NCBI RefSeq assembly: GCF_008831285.2
Contig: NC_045139.1
Location: 22,798,412-22,862,411, forward strand
DNA from: Nymphaea colorata
Lineage: Eukaryota; Streptophyta; Magnoliopsida; Nymphaeales; Nymphaeaceae
Length of the DNA stretch: 64,000 bases
Direction of reading: 5' to 3'
Part shown: positions 1 to 10,648 of the stretch, in pieces
How the letters are laid out: the number at the start of each line of letters is the position of its first letter
Position numbering within the stretch: position 1 is the stretch's first letter
Notes under the pieces: model-generated
Database searches by the model: none
What the model saw: the letters and a program-made list of their open reading frames with translations, nothing else
Told to the model about the DNA's origin: nothing
Translations under genes and position numbers: made by a program

Positions 1-780
1 TTCTTCTATCTTCAAGTGATTGATTGAATGCATAAAATGGATGAAGTGCTCATCAAGTTTCATGCTCAAGTCAAAACCCAATCTCAAGCTCTTTCCAAGT
101 CTGTATTGGGTCAACCAAATGTCAATTTAAACTAATTAAGTCTTCATTTCCCTACTCAGATAGACTTTTCATACTCATACAATATTTTTTTTCCTATAAT
201 TACATCTTATTCGGTCAGTTCGAAAATCAATCTTGACTTCAAGCCATCCCAACTAGAGTCTACCTATCCCAATGGTATCTGTCATGGTACCCTACCATCC
301 GGTATATATTTCTGAACCACTTGGACAATTGAGGGCTCAAGGAAGCTATCAGCTTTGTAGTTCAACCTATCAATGGCAGTTTGAACCATGCAATTATTGA
401 AAGATGGAATCTAAGAACCAACATATTCTGGTTAATATGTATGAAATGACCATTACCTTAGATGAATTTTTCCACATTATGAGACTTCTTGAGCCAGAAG
501 GAGATCCTAGAGGGTTGAGCAAGAGTCAGTTCCTCAACAATCAAGAACAAGTCAAGATCCTAGAAGTGTTGTACAGACTCACTGGAAAAAAGAGTTGGCC
601 ATTTCTACAACATGAACATCAATACATTCAGCAAGAAAGTCTTAGCAAAGAGCTTCCTCTCTATGTTAATCCAACCACATTGTTTAGCAATGCTGCAAAC
701 AAATACAAGAACTCAATGATGACATGCACAGTCAGTCCCATCTTCTTGCACAACAAAGAGCAGAACATCGGCCAGATACT
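1..780. other. Left-edge sequence with an unidentified 148-codon ORF (404-850, +)
   Basis: The stretch is mostly non-coding. The ORF starts at a true ATG at 404 and is fairly polar, with no motif I recognise. Its last part overlaps sequence that is repeated at 8.3 kb, so its 3' end lies in an LTR-like repeat. It may be a decayed exon of some transposon or a chance ORF. No function is proposed. Confidence 0.25.
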
Positions 781-2428
781 TGTTCAGATTCTGTCTATGC
801 CGGCTTGTTCAACGAACTTCACACAGTTCATATCCTTTCATATTAATTGACATTTTGCACAGAGTGTAAGACGATGATGCATAGTGACATTAATTTCATA
901 TATGGATCCTGGATCTGGATTTGATATTTGGATCTAGTTTCAAGTTCAAATCTGAAAAAAATTCTAGAAAATGGATCTTGATATGATGTGAAGATTTGAA
1001 CCATGATCTGATACTAATATCTAAAATTTGAAATAATGGATCTAATTATGTGAAGATAGATCTCAGAACTGAAATTTGGATATGGGATCCAGGTATGGAA
1101 ATAAGATTTGGATATAAATATCTGGAATTGAGATTTCTAAATGGCATGAACCCAGACCTGGCTCAACCTAGGCTAGGTGGGTTTAAGCTCAGTCACTTGT
1201 ACTGGACTTGGGTTGTGTTCAGTTTGAAAATTGGGTTCTAACCTAGGCTGGGCACGGGACATACTGGGGTCATTCTAGGTGTTGTTTTCAGAAACACTAG
1301 TTCAATGAAATTTGAGGTGTGATCAGCTTGGGCTCGAGCCTACTGGGTTCATATAAACTTGGGTGAAATGTGAACTTAGGTTCATGTGGTTCCTAAGTTA
1401 GGATTGATGAAAATTATGTTATGAATCAAAATTAGTGGGTCATGTGGGCACATTGACCAAACTAGGGCATGCGCAGGGTAAAAATAAGACATCCTATGAA
1501 ATTTGGTGGAAAAATGACTTTGTTTGCCCCTGCAAAACTCAAGAATTCAATTTTTACAAATACCAAGATGACTCTTTTCTAAAGGTTGGGCAAGGACAAA
1601 ATGGAAACTTTTCATCCGAGTCATGTTCATCCAATCCAAAGTTGGAAATATTATCTTGAAGAGTTGTTGATATCAACCATGTGAATAAATTGAGAAATTG
1701 ATTTCCAGATTGATCAAAATTCAGCTCGAAAGATTGAACTACACTAAAACTAGATGTCTAGAACTGAACAATCCTTAGTAAATCTGTAAAATAAAGTAAG
1801 CTCAAATCTATATGAATGAACTAAAATCAAAGTTCAAAATACTCAGGTTGGACACTAAAGAATATGAACTTAGATCGGTGCAAGCTACATGTGTTGCATT
1901 GAGAGAGCTTTTAGCTTGGACCTGCCAAAGCTGGTGAGATAGTGTCTTCTTTGATTTTAGGACAAAGCTCCAGAACTCAAATCTAGATTTTCGAACTGAA
2001 AGTAATTGAAGAAATATTTTATGAGCATAGAGAAAAGCTTATGTTTAGCTTGGTCTGTTTGACATGGTTTCGGTGATCCAAAATTGATAGGGTACATGGT
2101 CTCAGTGAGCTGATCTGGTTTGAGGGAGTGGGCTTTGAGCTGGGGAAATCCTAGCAAGCTGGCTCTAATGACTCTTGAAGTCTTATAAAGCTAAAAAATG
2201 GTCTAATTGCTCAAATGTTAGGCAAGTCTCTTAGTTTTGGTGAAAATCCTTATTTTCATATCAATGTGACAATATGCAATGACAAATGGCCATTTTAAGC
2301 AATGGCAAAGTAGGTGATCTAGGTTTAGGTGGTCAATATTGATGCAAAATATGCTTGTTTGGCTCATTAATGACCCTTGATCTTGAAATCTGAAATCTGT
2401 AAGGACTTGTGGAAATTTTAGGTGTTCA
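781..2428 (-). repeat. Left (3') LTR of the upstream gypsy-type element
   Basis: This aligns along its length with 8282-9844, for example the GGATCTGGATTTGATATT stretches near 910 and 8432 and the GGGCTTTGAGCTGGGGAAA stretches near 2127 and 9548. The LTRs have many substitutions and small indels, so the insertion is old. Confidence 0.7.
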
Positions 2429-2989
2429 TAAATGCCCTCTTTGCAACTAAGCAAAAAATACTATGCTTAGTGGCAAAGATATAACACCAAACCCTAGAAA
2501 TGATGATGGACTTTCAAAAAGGAAAATCCTTTTGAGATACTATATACATATATGTGTGTGTGTGTATGCCCCAGTATGAATACTGGTGCGATGCTTGTAG
2601 AATGCTTGTGAAACGTTTGTGCAAGTCTTGTGAAGTGCTTGTGAAATTTGATAAACATCCATTGCTTGTACCTCTTGCATCTTCTAAGGACTTGTATGGT
2701 CTTATTTACTTCAAGGATAATACCTTTAAACCAATGCTATGAATCTTAGTAAACTCTTATTTTAGGGGGTCAAAGTCGGTGACATCTCCTAGACTTCAGT
2801 TTCCTTTTTTTATTTGAACTCTCTTTATGGCTTATGATGTGGTCTGGTCAAAACTTTTGTCTTTTGACGAAAAACAAATCGCTGGCTAAAATTTTGTTGC
2901 CCTTTTAGAGATATTGAAATCATTTTGGTACCTTCAAGATACAAATGGTAACTTGTCATGAATGTTTATCGAACTTGTGATGTTTGTAA

Positions 2990-3710
2990 TACTGTGTGCC
3001 AAAGCATGAAAATGTGCACCAAGCTGTGAAATCCTATGTTGAGGTGCATTTATTGGTGTGTGCCAAAGCATGAAATCTTATGCAATACTATGTCATTGTG
3101 TATACCAAACCACAAAATCTTATTTTGAAGCATGTTTACTTGTATGTGCTGAAGCACAAAATCTTATACCAAAGCACATTTACTTGTGTGCACTGAAGTG
3201 CAAAATCTTACACCAAAACACGAGGACTTGTAAACTTGTGTGCACAAAACCCAAGGATGTTTACTTGTGTGCACCAAAACCCAATGACGTTTATTTGTGT
3301 GCACTGAAGTGTGAAATCTTATACCAAAGAATGAACTTGTAAACTTGTGTGCACTAAAGTGCAAAATCTTACACATTGGTATGTTTTCCTATATATACTA
3401 AAGCATGAAATCTTATGCCAAAGTAGGTTTACTTGTGCTAAAGCACAAAATTTGAAGTTTTTGTGCACCATATTTTGAAATTTTAAAAAAATTTGTGCTC
3501 TAAAGGGTGAAGTTTTGTATAATAACATATAATTTTGAAAGTTTGTGTGTAGCATAGCATGAAATTATTTTGAAAACTTGTGAAATAAGAAAATTAGACT
3601 GCACCATTGAGAAAAATGGGGAAAACTTGTATGCACTAAAGTGTGAAATTGAGAAAAGTTGTATACACTGAAGTGTGAAATTGAAAAACCTATGCATGTT
3701 TAAGCATAAA
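2990..3710. repeat. Degenerate minisatellite
   Basis: About 0.7 kb of imperfect tandem units built from phrases such as AAAGCATGAAATCTTATGCC and CTTGTGTGCACTGAAGTGC, with unit length of about 40-55 bases and much variation. It lies in the 3' noncoding part of the upstream LTR element. The Cys-rich ORFs read here are by-products of the repeat. Confidence 0.7.
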
Positions 3711-4079
3711 ACCATATATCAGATGCTTGAAAAATTGAGGTTCTCAAAAAGACCATGCAATTTGGAAAATTGATATAAACTTAGACACAAAAGCTTGTGG
3801 ACTGATTGTTCTAAAGCTTGTATTATTCTTTTTATTAAAAAACTGCCCTACTGTAAGGGTGATGATGGAAATGTTGAGATCATTAGATAAGTATGGCCAA
3901 AGGTGTAAATTGCATGAAAGAATGCAAATATGTTTGGACTTAAGAGTGAAACACACTTGTTAAAAAACCAACTTCTATTGCTCAATACATTGTGGAGGGA
4001 ATCCCATTGTTCTACAGTGAATGGAAAAAATAAAAAAAACAAAGCAATAACAAGTTCAACTTAGGCCCCAACATTTTCC

Positions 4080-5324
4080 TCAGTTGTCGCCACCTCCACC
4101 AATGCCCATTGTCAATGTGATCTTGTATGAGGTACTTGAAAGAAATACAATCCTCAATACTATGGCCAAGACTCCTATGGAACTTACATAATTGATGTTT
4201 GTTTTCTCCTTTACCTCTAGATGATCAGCCATGTTGGGGAACTTGTGAAGCCCATCTATGAGAAGATATTCCAAAATTTTCTCACTTTTTTGCTTGACTA
4301 GAGTAAAGTTCATGTTGTTCATGCAAGTTGGATGCCTTTTGCTATCACTTTGAACAAGGATGCATGAATTGTTTGTTCCCCCCATTGTTGCCATTCATGT
4401 CCATTTGCAGCTGGTTCAGCGTAGTACTGATTTGTGGGTTCTTGTTCACAAAGACGAACTGTACTTGTGATTTATCTAGCTTCTTGCCGCTTTGCCCAAC
4501 TTCTGATTTGAGATAGCAGTTTTTGTTGGTTTTCTCGATCACGTTTGCGTTCTTTGTCAAATCATACAAATTATTGTACTCATGTTGTATGAGGTGGTGC
4601 CAGAGATACATCTGGAATTCCTCGAGAATCATAGTGAGTGCATGGACTTCATGCATTAGGGTCCGGAATTTAAGGCTTGCTGCTCACCACCTCTGAATGG
4701 AATCATGAGCAAATTCCCCATATTCTTGATGAATGCTTAGTATTGTGTCCATTGTGGGGATGATTGAGAGGTTGGATTTGTATTTCTCAATTAATGTGTT
4801 TACAATTTCATCGAAATCTCTCATTGGGGTGCCAATGATCTCTAGGTACTAAATTGCTTCTCCTTCAAGACTTTGTGGGAAACAAATGAATAAGGCTTTG
4901 TTGTTTTCTGAAGTTTCTGCACTTGTCAAAGAAAATAGATAGTTGGGACCCCAATGAGAGTTTTTTATACCCTTGAATTTATGTGGCAGCTTGTCAAGGT
5001 CTTCATTTTCCAACCCATCACAAAAATCTCTTAGTAAACTTTTTTGCCCCTCTTCTCATCTTTTTATAGTCTTCTCCATGTCCTCGATCCTAGAATGTAT
5101 GAGTTTATGTACTCTGCCTATCGATGTCTCAAGATTTTTCCCTTGCTCGAACCTTCAGAGATCTTGTTTCTTGGTCCTCCTATGGATCTACCTTCATCTT
5201 TTATCATTTGTTGTATCATCTTTTGGATAGTTAACATTAATGTTGGGTTAACCTTATGCTCCTTCGTCTATGAAGTTTGTAGTTCTCTTTCTTCATCTCC
5301 TTGTGACCTTGTACGTGGATCCAT
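4080..5324 (-). pseudogene. Decayed gypsy-type gag
   Basis: The minus strand from an ATG at 5324 (MDPRTRSQGD) leads, with frameshifts, into a gag-like block between about 5010 and 4640. That block has the order: an aromatic-rich YLFSLTS segment, a FPQSLEGEA segment, then MRDFDEIVNTLIEKYKSNLS and RDF-to-QRW spacing typical of the Retrotrans_gag family of plant Ty3/gypsy (Tat-like) elements. At least two in-frame stops occur here (a TAG after GEAI and a TGA after IQRW). An open stretch (4656-4345) continues the C-terminal part. In the native element it would form the nucleocapsid. Assignment to gypsy gag is good; lineage is tentative. Confidence 0.6.
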
Positions 5325-5399
5325 GGTGAGTGCTTGTATTGCCTTGTGTCTGAGGGATGACAATGAGACCCAAAATAAGAAGCGGAATTGAGATGAGTG

Positions 5400-8280
5400 A
5401 TAAAACATGGATAAAAGACAACTTCATGATTGCACAAAATGTGGAAGGATAGACATATAAGAAATCAAAAATGAAATAAGAAAGTGGTCAAACTTCGTGA
5501 AGAGACTATGTCTACCAGGATCAATCCAATAGGAGGTTTAAACTTCATGTGTGACATTTTGACCTTGCTATACTAAAGAAAATATGGGGATGACAAAGAG
5601 ACCTATGAAAATATTCGATGGTTTTTGGAAGAGGAAGATGAAATGTAATGCTTGTGGAAGAAAGCAACACATTATCAAACAAAACATGCATAAAATGTTT
5701 AGATACCACCTACTAATGACACGGCTCTATCGTGCAATTAATTGAAAAACAACTTGGTCGCCTAAACTGGATATTTATGAATATAAAATTCTTAGTAGTT
5801 TCATATATCATATATGCCTATGTACCTAGATAGGAAATCTACAGCACATGGCATAGACTCATCCAAATGGGTTCTAAATTTCATATATCCTTGTTCTCAT
5901 TTATCACTCCCCAATATACTGGGCTATAGACTTAGTACATTTTGGGGGACGGCCAATACCAACTTCCAGTAGATTGGTCCAGCCATTGAACCACCTTAAC
6001 AAATGCATACAAGGAGTGTTCCATAACATGATGACCAGGACACATAGATAAAGGGAAAATTAGAAATATGCAAGCACATGCACAATCAGTAGGCTCTAAT
6101 GCAGTGTGGCCTAAAACGGATATTAAAATTAGAGAGAAGAAAAATTGTATCAAACAACTCCTAAATTGAGAGAGGTAACATATAAACAAGTCTATGTGAT
6201 CAAGAAAAATATCTCTCAATTATAAGTCCTGATGCACATCAAGAATATACATACATATATCAAATCATGAGGGCAACTAAGTGGCTTTAAAGGTGAGGGA
6301 CATCATTTCGGAAATAGAAAACTGAAATATTTTGTCTAGTTCGACAGTGACATGATCCATCATGGTCGCCACTTTTGTTTACATGTACAATTTTTGTCTT
6401 ACATGCAGACCATAAAAATAAGATCAATTACCTGTACTCACCTCTATTTTCCATTATACAGGAATTCAAAAGACGAGACTTGACGTGTCGATATGAGGTC
6501 TGACCATTCCTAGTGCAAATGTCACCCAAATCCTAAGAAAGCAAACATGTCCTAATTTTGAAATCATAAAAGTTTTAAAATCTAAGTATATCATAAAAAA
6601 GGACTTAAGAACAAATTGAAATTAATCTAATGTCTATTCATGTCTGATTCTATGAGGATCAGTCTAGGGCTTCTGGTCTAATGGTTCATGATCTATAATC
6701 CAAAATCTATGGCTTGAGACCCAAAATCCAAAAATCAGAGGTTTGGTATCCAAAATCCAATGTTGCAATTCTTTGTGATCCAAATCCAAGTGTACTAGAC
6801 TTGGGTTTAATATTTTGGTTTAGATCAATCTAGGGTTCATGACTAAGATCCAATACTTTTAAATTGAAATCCCATATCTGAATAAACTAGGGGTAAATCG
6901 ACCAACGGGGTGTAGGCTTAATGGTTTGACTAAGCTGAGTATAACTGAAACAAGCCCACTTATAATAAGTTTGGTCATGCTAGCTAGATGTTTTGAGACA
7001 GCATATGGTAAAAATGTTATTTAATGATCACGAGTTTAATGTAAGGTCGGCTAGATCTAGACTAGTTTGGCTTTTGAGTAGTTGGCTTTAAGACCGGTCT
7101 GCGTGAGGTCTTAGATAACAAGAAAAGGGTAAGACTCCATATCTACATCATCTAGGTTTTCAAAATCATTTGAAGAGGTTGGTTTTGAAATAATTTGAAT
7201 AAAAACCCGTGTTTTTTAAGGTGATCCTGCATGAGGACAGGACTGAGTTTAGGCATTCACGTGCTAAGGCTAACCCAATCTAGTTTTAGACATGGGTGCA
7301 CATAAGTGCGAGGTGATTCTGGTGCATGTCAAAATACTTGTGCGGGGCATGCTTGGTTGGAAAATAAATGACATGAACTATATGCATGATTTAAAGGAAT
7401 AATTAATTAAGCAAAAACATGAAATTAAAAGAAGAAGAGAGGGACGAGAGGGGCACATCTGATCCTTGCGCCTATCTGAAGACATAAATTTAATTCTATT
7501 TTAGGAAAATAAATAAACCAAACTACTGCATTACTAAAAAAAATAAATACAACCTAGGAACTAAGTAAGAATAAACTAAACCAAACATGGTAAAAGCAAA
7601 ATGAAAAACTAAAACATGTAGAAAAGAAAAGCATGAAAATCACTAAGTTCAAATAAGAAAAGAAAGAGGTAGGAAAAAGAAATTACCTAAACCTGGAGAC
7701 CTCATTTGAGCCCGCTCCCATGACCTCTATAATGAGCCCGCTTCCATGACCTCTATACTTAGCCCGCTTCCATGACCTCTGTACTGAGCCTAGTTGGGTC
7801 TTTGTTGAGCGCTAATGCAGCATGAACCAAGACTTTGATCAAATACTTTAAATTTTAAATTTATTTGAGCCAAACCTTTCACCTATTTAGACTTTTTCCA
7901 AACCTTTTGGGTTTTTAAGTAGCACTTTCTTTTCATGGAGATAGAGGGGAACACGACCTGTCTTATAGATCAGTGAGGGGGTTGATGAAGGAGGGTCGAT
8001 ACATGACTAAACTTTAGGCATTCTAATCACTCCTAGAAAACACAAAACTATATTATAAAATTGTGTTTTCAATAAAAATTCACAAATTTAATCTGAATTC
8101 CATTATATGAACAACAATGTGTGCATGGAGAAGTGCTAATCGATACATGATAAATGATTCAGATTGATAGTAAGCATGTAGAACGAATTATGCATGAATA
8201 TAAAGTGGAGAAGACACACATTAAAAGCATAGTTTAAAAAGACATGAGAAAAAAATGTTCATTCGACGAGACACAAATAT
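5400..8280. other. Noncoding leader of the upstream LTR element
   Basis: No long or recognisable ORF on either strand. Apart from the 26-bp units the sequence is unstructured and AT-rich. Confidence 0.5.
7708..7785. repeat. Three tandem 26-bp units
   Basis: Units 7708-7733, 7734-7759 and 7760-7785 share the core AGCCCGCTTCCATGACCTCT with few changes. They lie in the leader of the upstream LTR element. There are no spacers, so this is not a CRISPR. Confidence 0.85.
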
Positions 8281-8281
8281 C

Positions 8282-9844
8282 AATTCATATTCTATCTGCA
8301 TTTGCTTGTTCAACAAAGAATTTCACACGATTCATACCCTTTCATATGAATTGACATTAAGCAGAGAGTGATAAATCGACAATGCATTATGTGAATATAA
8401 TGTGCATTAAGCTCATATGCATATCTTAGATCTGGATTTGATATTGGACTTAGATCTGGGTCCAAATTTGAAGAAGATTCAAAAAAATGGATTAGCATAT
8501 ATGATGTGAAGTTCTGGATCATGATCTAATGCCGAGATCTGAGATTTGAAATAATGGATCTGGATTTGTAAAGATAGATCCTAGATACAAAATTTGGATA
8601 TGAGATCTAGGTATGAAAATGGGATTTGGATATGAGATTTGGAAATGCATGAACCTAGACCTGGTTCGACCTTTGCTAGGTCGGTTCAAGCTCAGTCACT
8701 TGTACTAGACCTGGGATGAGTTCAGTTTGAAAATGGGTTTAGACCAAGGCTGGATGCATGACATACTAGCCTTATTCTCGGTGCTATTTTTAGAAACTCT
8801 ATTTCCATGGAAATTTAAGGTGGGCTCAACTTTGGCATGGAAATCAAAACCGATGGGTCCATTGGGTGGACTGACCACATTGGAACATGTGCAGGGTAAA
8901 AATAAGGAATCTTGTCAAATTTGATGGAAAAATAACATCGTTTGCCCTTCAAAACTCAAAAATTCATTTTTTTACAAATATCAAAATGACTATTTTCTGA
9001 AGGTTAGGCAAGGGCAAAATGAGTACTTTTGATTTGAGTCATGTCATTCCGATCTGGAGTTGGATATACTCTCTTGAAAAGTTACTGATCACAACCATAC
9101 GAAGAAATTAAGAAATTGATTCCCAGATTAATCAGAGTTCAATTTAAAAGATTGAGCTGCACTGGAACTAAATGTATGGAATACGACATCCTTAGTAAAT
9201 TTATGAAATGGAAATTAAACTCCAATATAGATAAATGATTGAAATCAAAGTGTGAAATATTCAACTTGGACACTAAAGAATATGATCTTAGCTCGGTGCA
9301 AACTGGCATGTTTAAGAGAATTTTTAGCTCAAACTTGCCAAAGCTGGTGAGAGAGTGCCACTCTACTTTTAGGGCAAAGTTCTAGAAGTTACTTTCTGTT
9401 CTGGATTCCAGAATAGAAAGTAATTGAACAAGTACTCGATGAGCACTGAGAATAGCTTATGTTTAGCTCAGTTCGGCTTGGCATGGTTTCAGTGATCCGA
9501 AAATGACAGGTGCATGCTCTTAATGAGCTGATCAGGTCTGAGGGAGTGGGCTTTGAGCTGGGGAAACCCTGACAAGCTTGCTCTAATGGCTCTTGAAGTC
9601 TTGTAAAGCTAAAAAATGGTATAATTGCTCAAATGCTTGGTCCCTACTTTTCAAGTTAAGGTGACAGGATGTAGGGGCAAAATGGTGATCTTCAGCAATG
9701 ACGACCTAAGTGATTCAGGACTAAGTGTTCAACTCTGATAAAGCAAATTTGTTTGGCTTAATAATGACCTATGATCTTGAAACTTGAAATATCATGATGA
9801 AAGCTTAAACAGTCATCTGAACTTGCGAAAATTGTAGGTGTTCA
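8282..9844 (-). repeat. Right (5') LTR of the upstream gypsy-type element
   Basis: Counterpart of 781-2428. Being minus-oriented, its promoter would fire away from TrpRS. It ends about 550 bp upstream of the TrpRS ATG, so it is probably part of the present upstream flank of that gene. Confidence 0.7.
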
Positions 9845-10394
9845 CAACCTCCTAGTCCAATTTTCATTCTCTAGTCGTTCGATGCTTCTTGGACAAATGC
9901 TGTGTCATAAGCACATGATGCAATAAAAAGGGAAGTGGATTTTGCTATAAAATAAATGGGCCAAATGCAGAAATCCAACAAGGGTGTTTTTTGAAATACC
10001 CATTTTCTATTTAGAATGTCAACACTACTCAAGCTAAAATAAAAAATATACTGAACGTTCGATTTTTATTTGCCAGCTTCAACGTCTGCCGTTCTAGTTC
10101 AATCGGCCGGATTCAGTGCGCGGCACAGTTTGGCTGTTTGCCCTTATTTAGGTTATATTGGCCCCTTATAAGAAAAAGAAAAATAGAAATCCTATATATT
10201 TTTCACATTTTCGAAATCACCTAGTTTTCCTAAAAAATATTTTCGACGGGGTTAAGCCGCCGCCGGGAGGACTCGCTTCCTCGATATCTCCCTCGCTCGC
10301 TTCTCCTGAGTGCCGCCACCCCTATTCTTCGGTTTCTTGTCTCTTGGCTTCTCATCATCTGGCGGCGTTTCAGCGGAGAGAGAGGTAGAGGGAA
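9845..10394 (+). promoter_or_regulatory. Promoter-proximal region and 5' leader of TrpRS
   Basis: This gap lies between the right LTR of the upstream element and the TrpRS ATG. A TATA-like CCTATATATT lies at 10191-10200. From about 10245 base composition jumps to GC-rich and CT-rich, as in many plant 5' leaders, with no ATG before 10395. The TSS is inferred, not seen. Confidence 0.45.
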
Positions 10395-10648
10395 ATGGCG
10401 ATGGAGGATTGGAAAGTGGACGGGAAGAAAGAGGAGGAGCAGGAGCAGGAGCAGGAGCAGGAGGAATCCGAACAGGTGGTAAATCCGTGGGTAGTTAGCG
10501 CCAAGGAGGGGGGGAAGATTGACTACGACAAACTTATCATCAAGTTTGGGTGCCAGAAGCTCGACGAATCCCTTGTCCAGAGAATCGAACGTCTGACTAA
10601 CCGTCCCTCTCACGTCTTCCTCCGTCGCGGCGTCTTCTTCGCTCATCG
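10395..10648 (+). CDS. TrpRS exon 1 (aa 1-84 plus 2 nt)
   Basis: Codes the acidic N-terminus, with a GAGCAG-type microsatellite giving alternating Glu and Gln near residues 15-25, then the conserved start of the synthetase core ending in FFAHR. The donor is CG|GTGCGA and the codon is completed by G at 22898. Two in-frame ATGs (10395 and 10401) lie six bases apart; the first has G at -3 and G at +4. Confidence 0.93.

Larger units (their letters stand above)
781..9844 (-). mobile_element. Old LTR retrotransposon, gypsy-type, gag only (minus)
   Basis: Two diverged direct copies (about 781/806-2428 and 8282/8307-9844, 1.5-1.6 kb) flank about 5.9 kb. Both copies end in AGGTGTTCA. Orientation is minus: the gag reads on the minus strand, and just right of 2428 the minus strand shows a purine-rich tract next to TGAACACC. 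Only gag is recognisable; no protease, RT or integrase was seen, so it is a large non-autonomous element or one with a deleted pol. I could not find a clean TSD or primer-binding site, and the outer limits at the 781/8282 side are uncertain because similarity fades gradually. A noncoding leader fills about 5400-8280. Confidence 0.7.

Noticed and set aside
3058-3342. Cys-rich 94-codon ORF as a possible secreted peptide
   Set aside because: It arises from the minisatellite: similar phrases repeat in all frames and on both strands, and no signal peptide is convincing.
7708-7785. Short regular repeats that might suggest a CRISPR-like array
   Set aside because: Units are contiguous with no spacers, and the genome is eukaryotic.
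10230-10646. 138-codon minus-strand ORF across TrpRS exon 1
   Set aside because: It is the antisense shadow of a GC-rich exon and its leader; its Leu and Arg runs come from the Glu/Gln microsatellite. The + strand reading is a known conserved protein.
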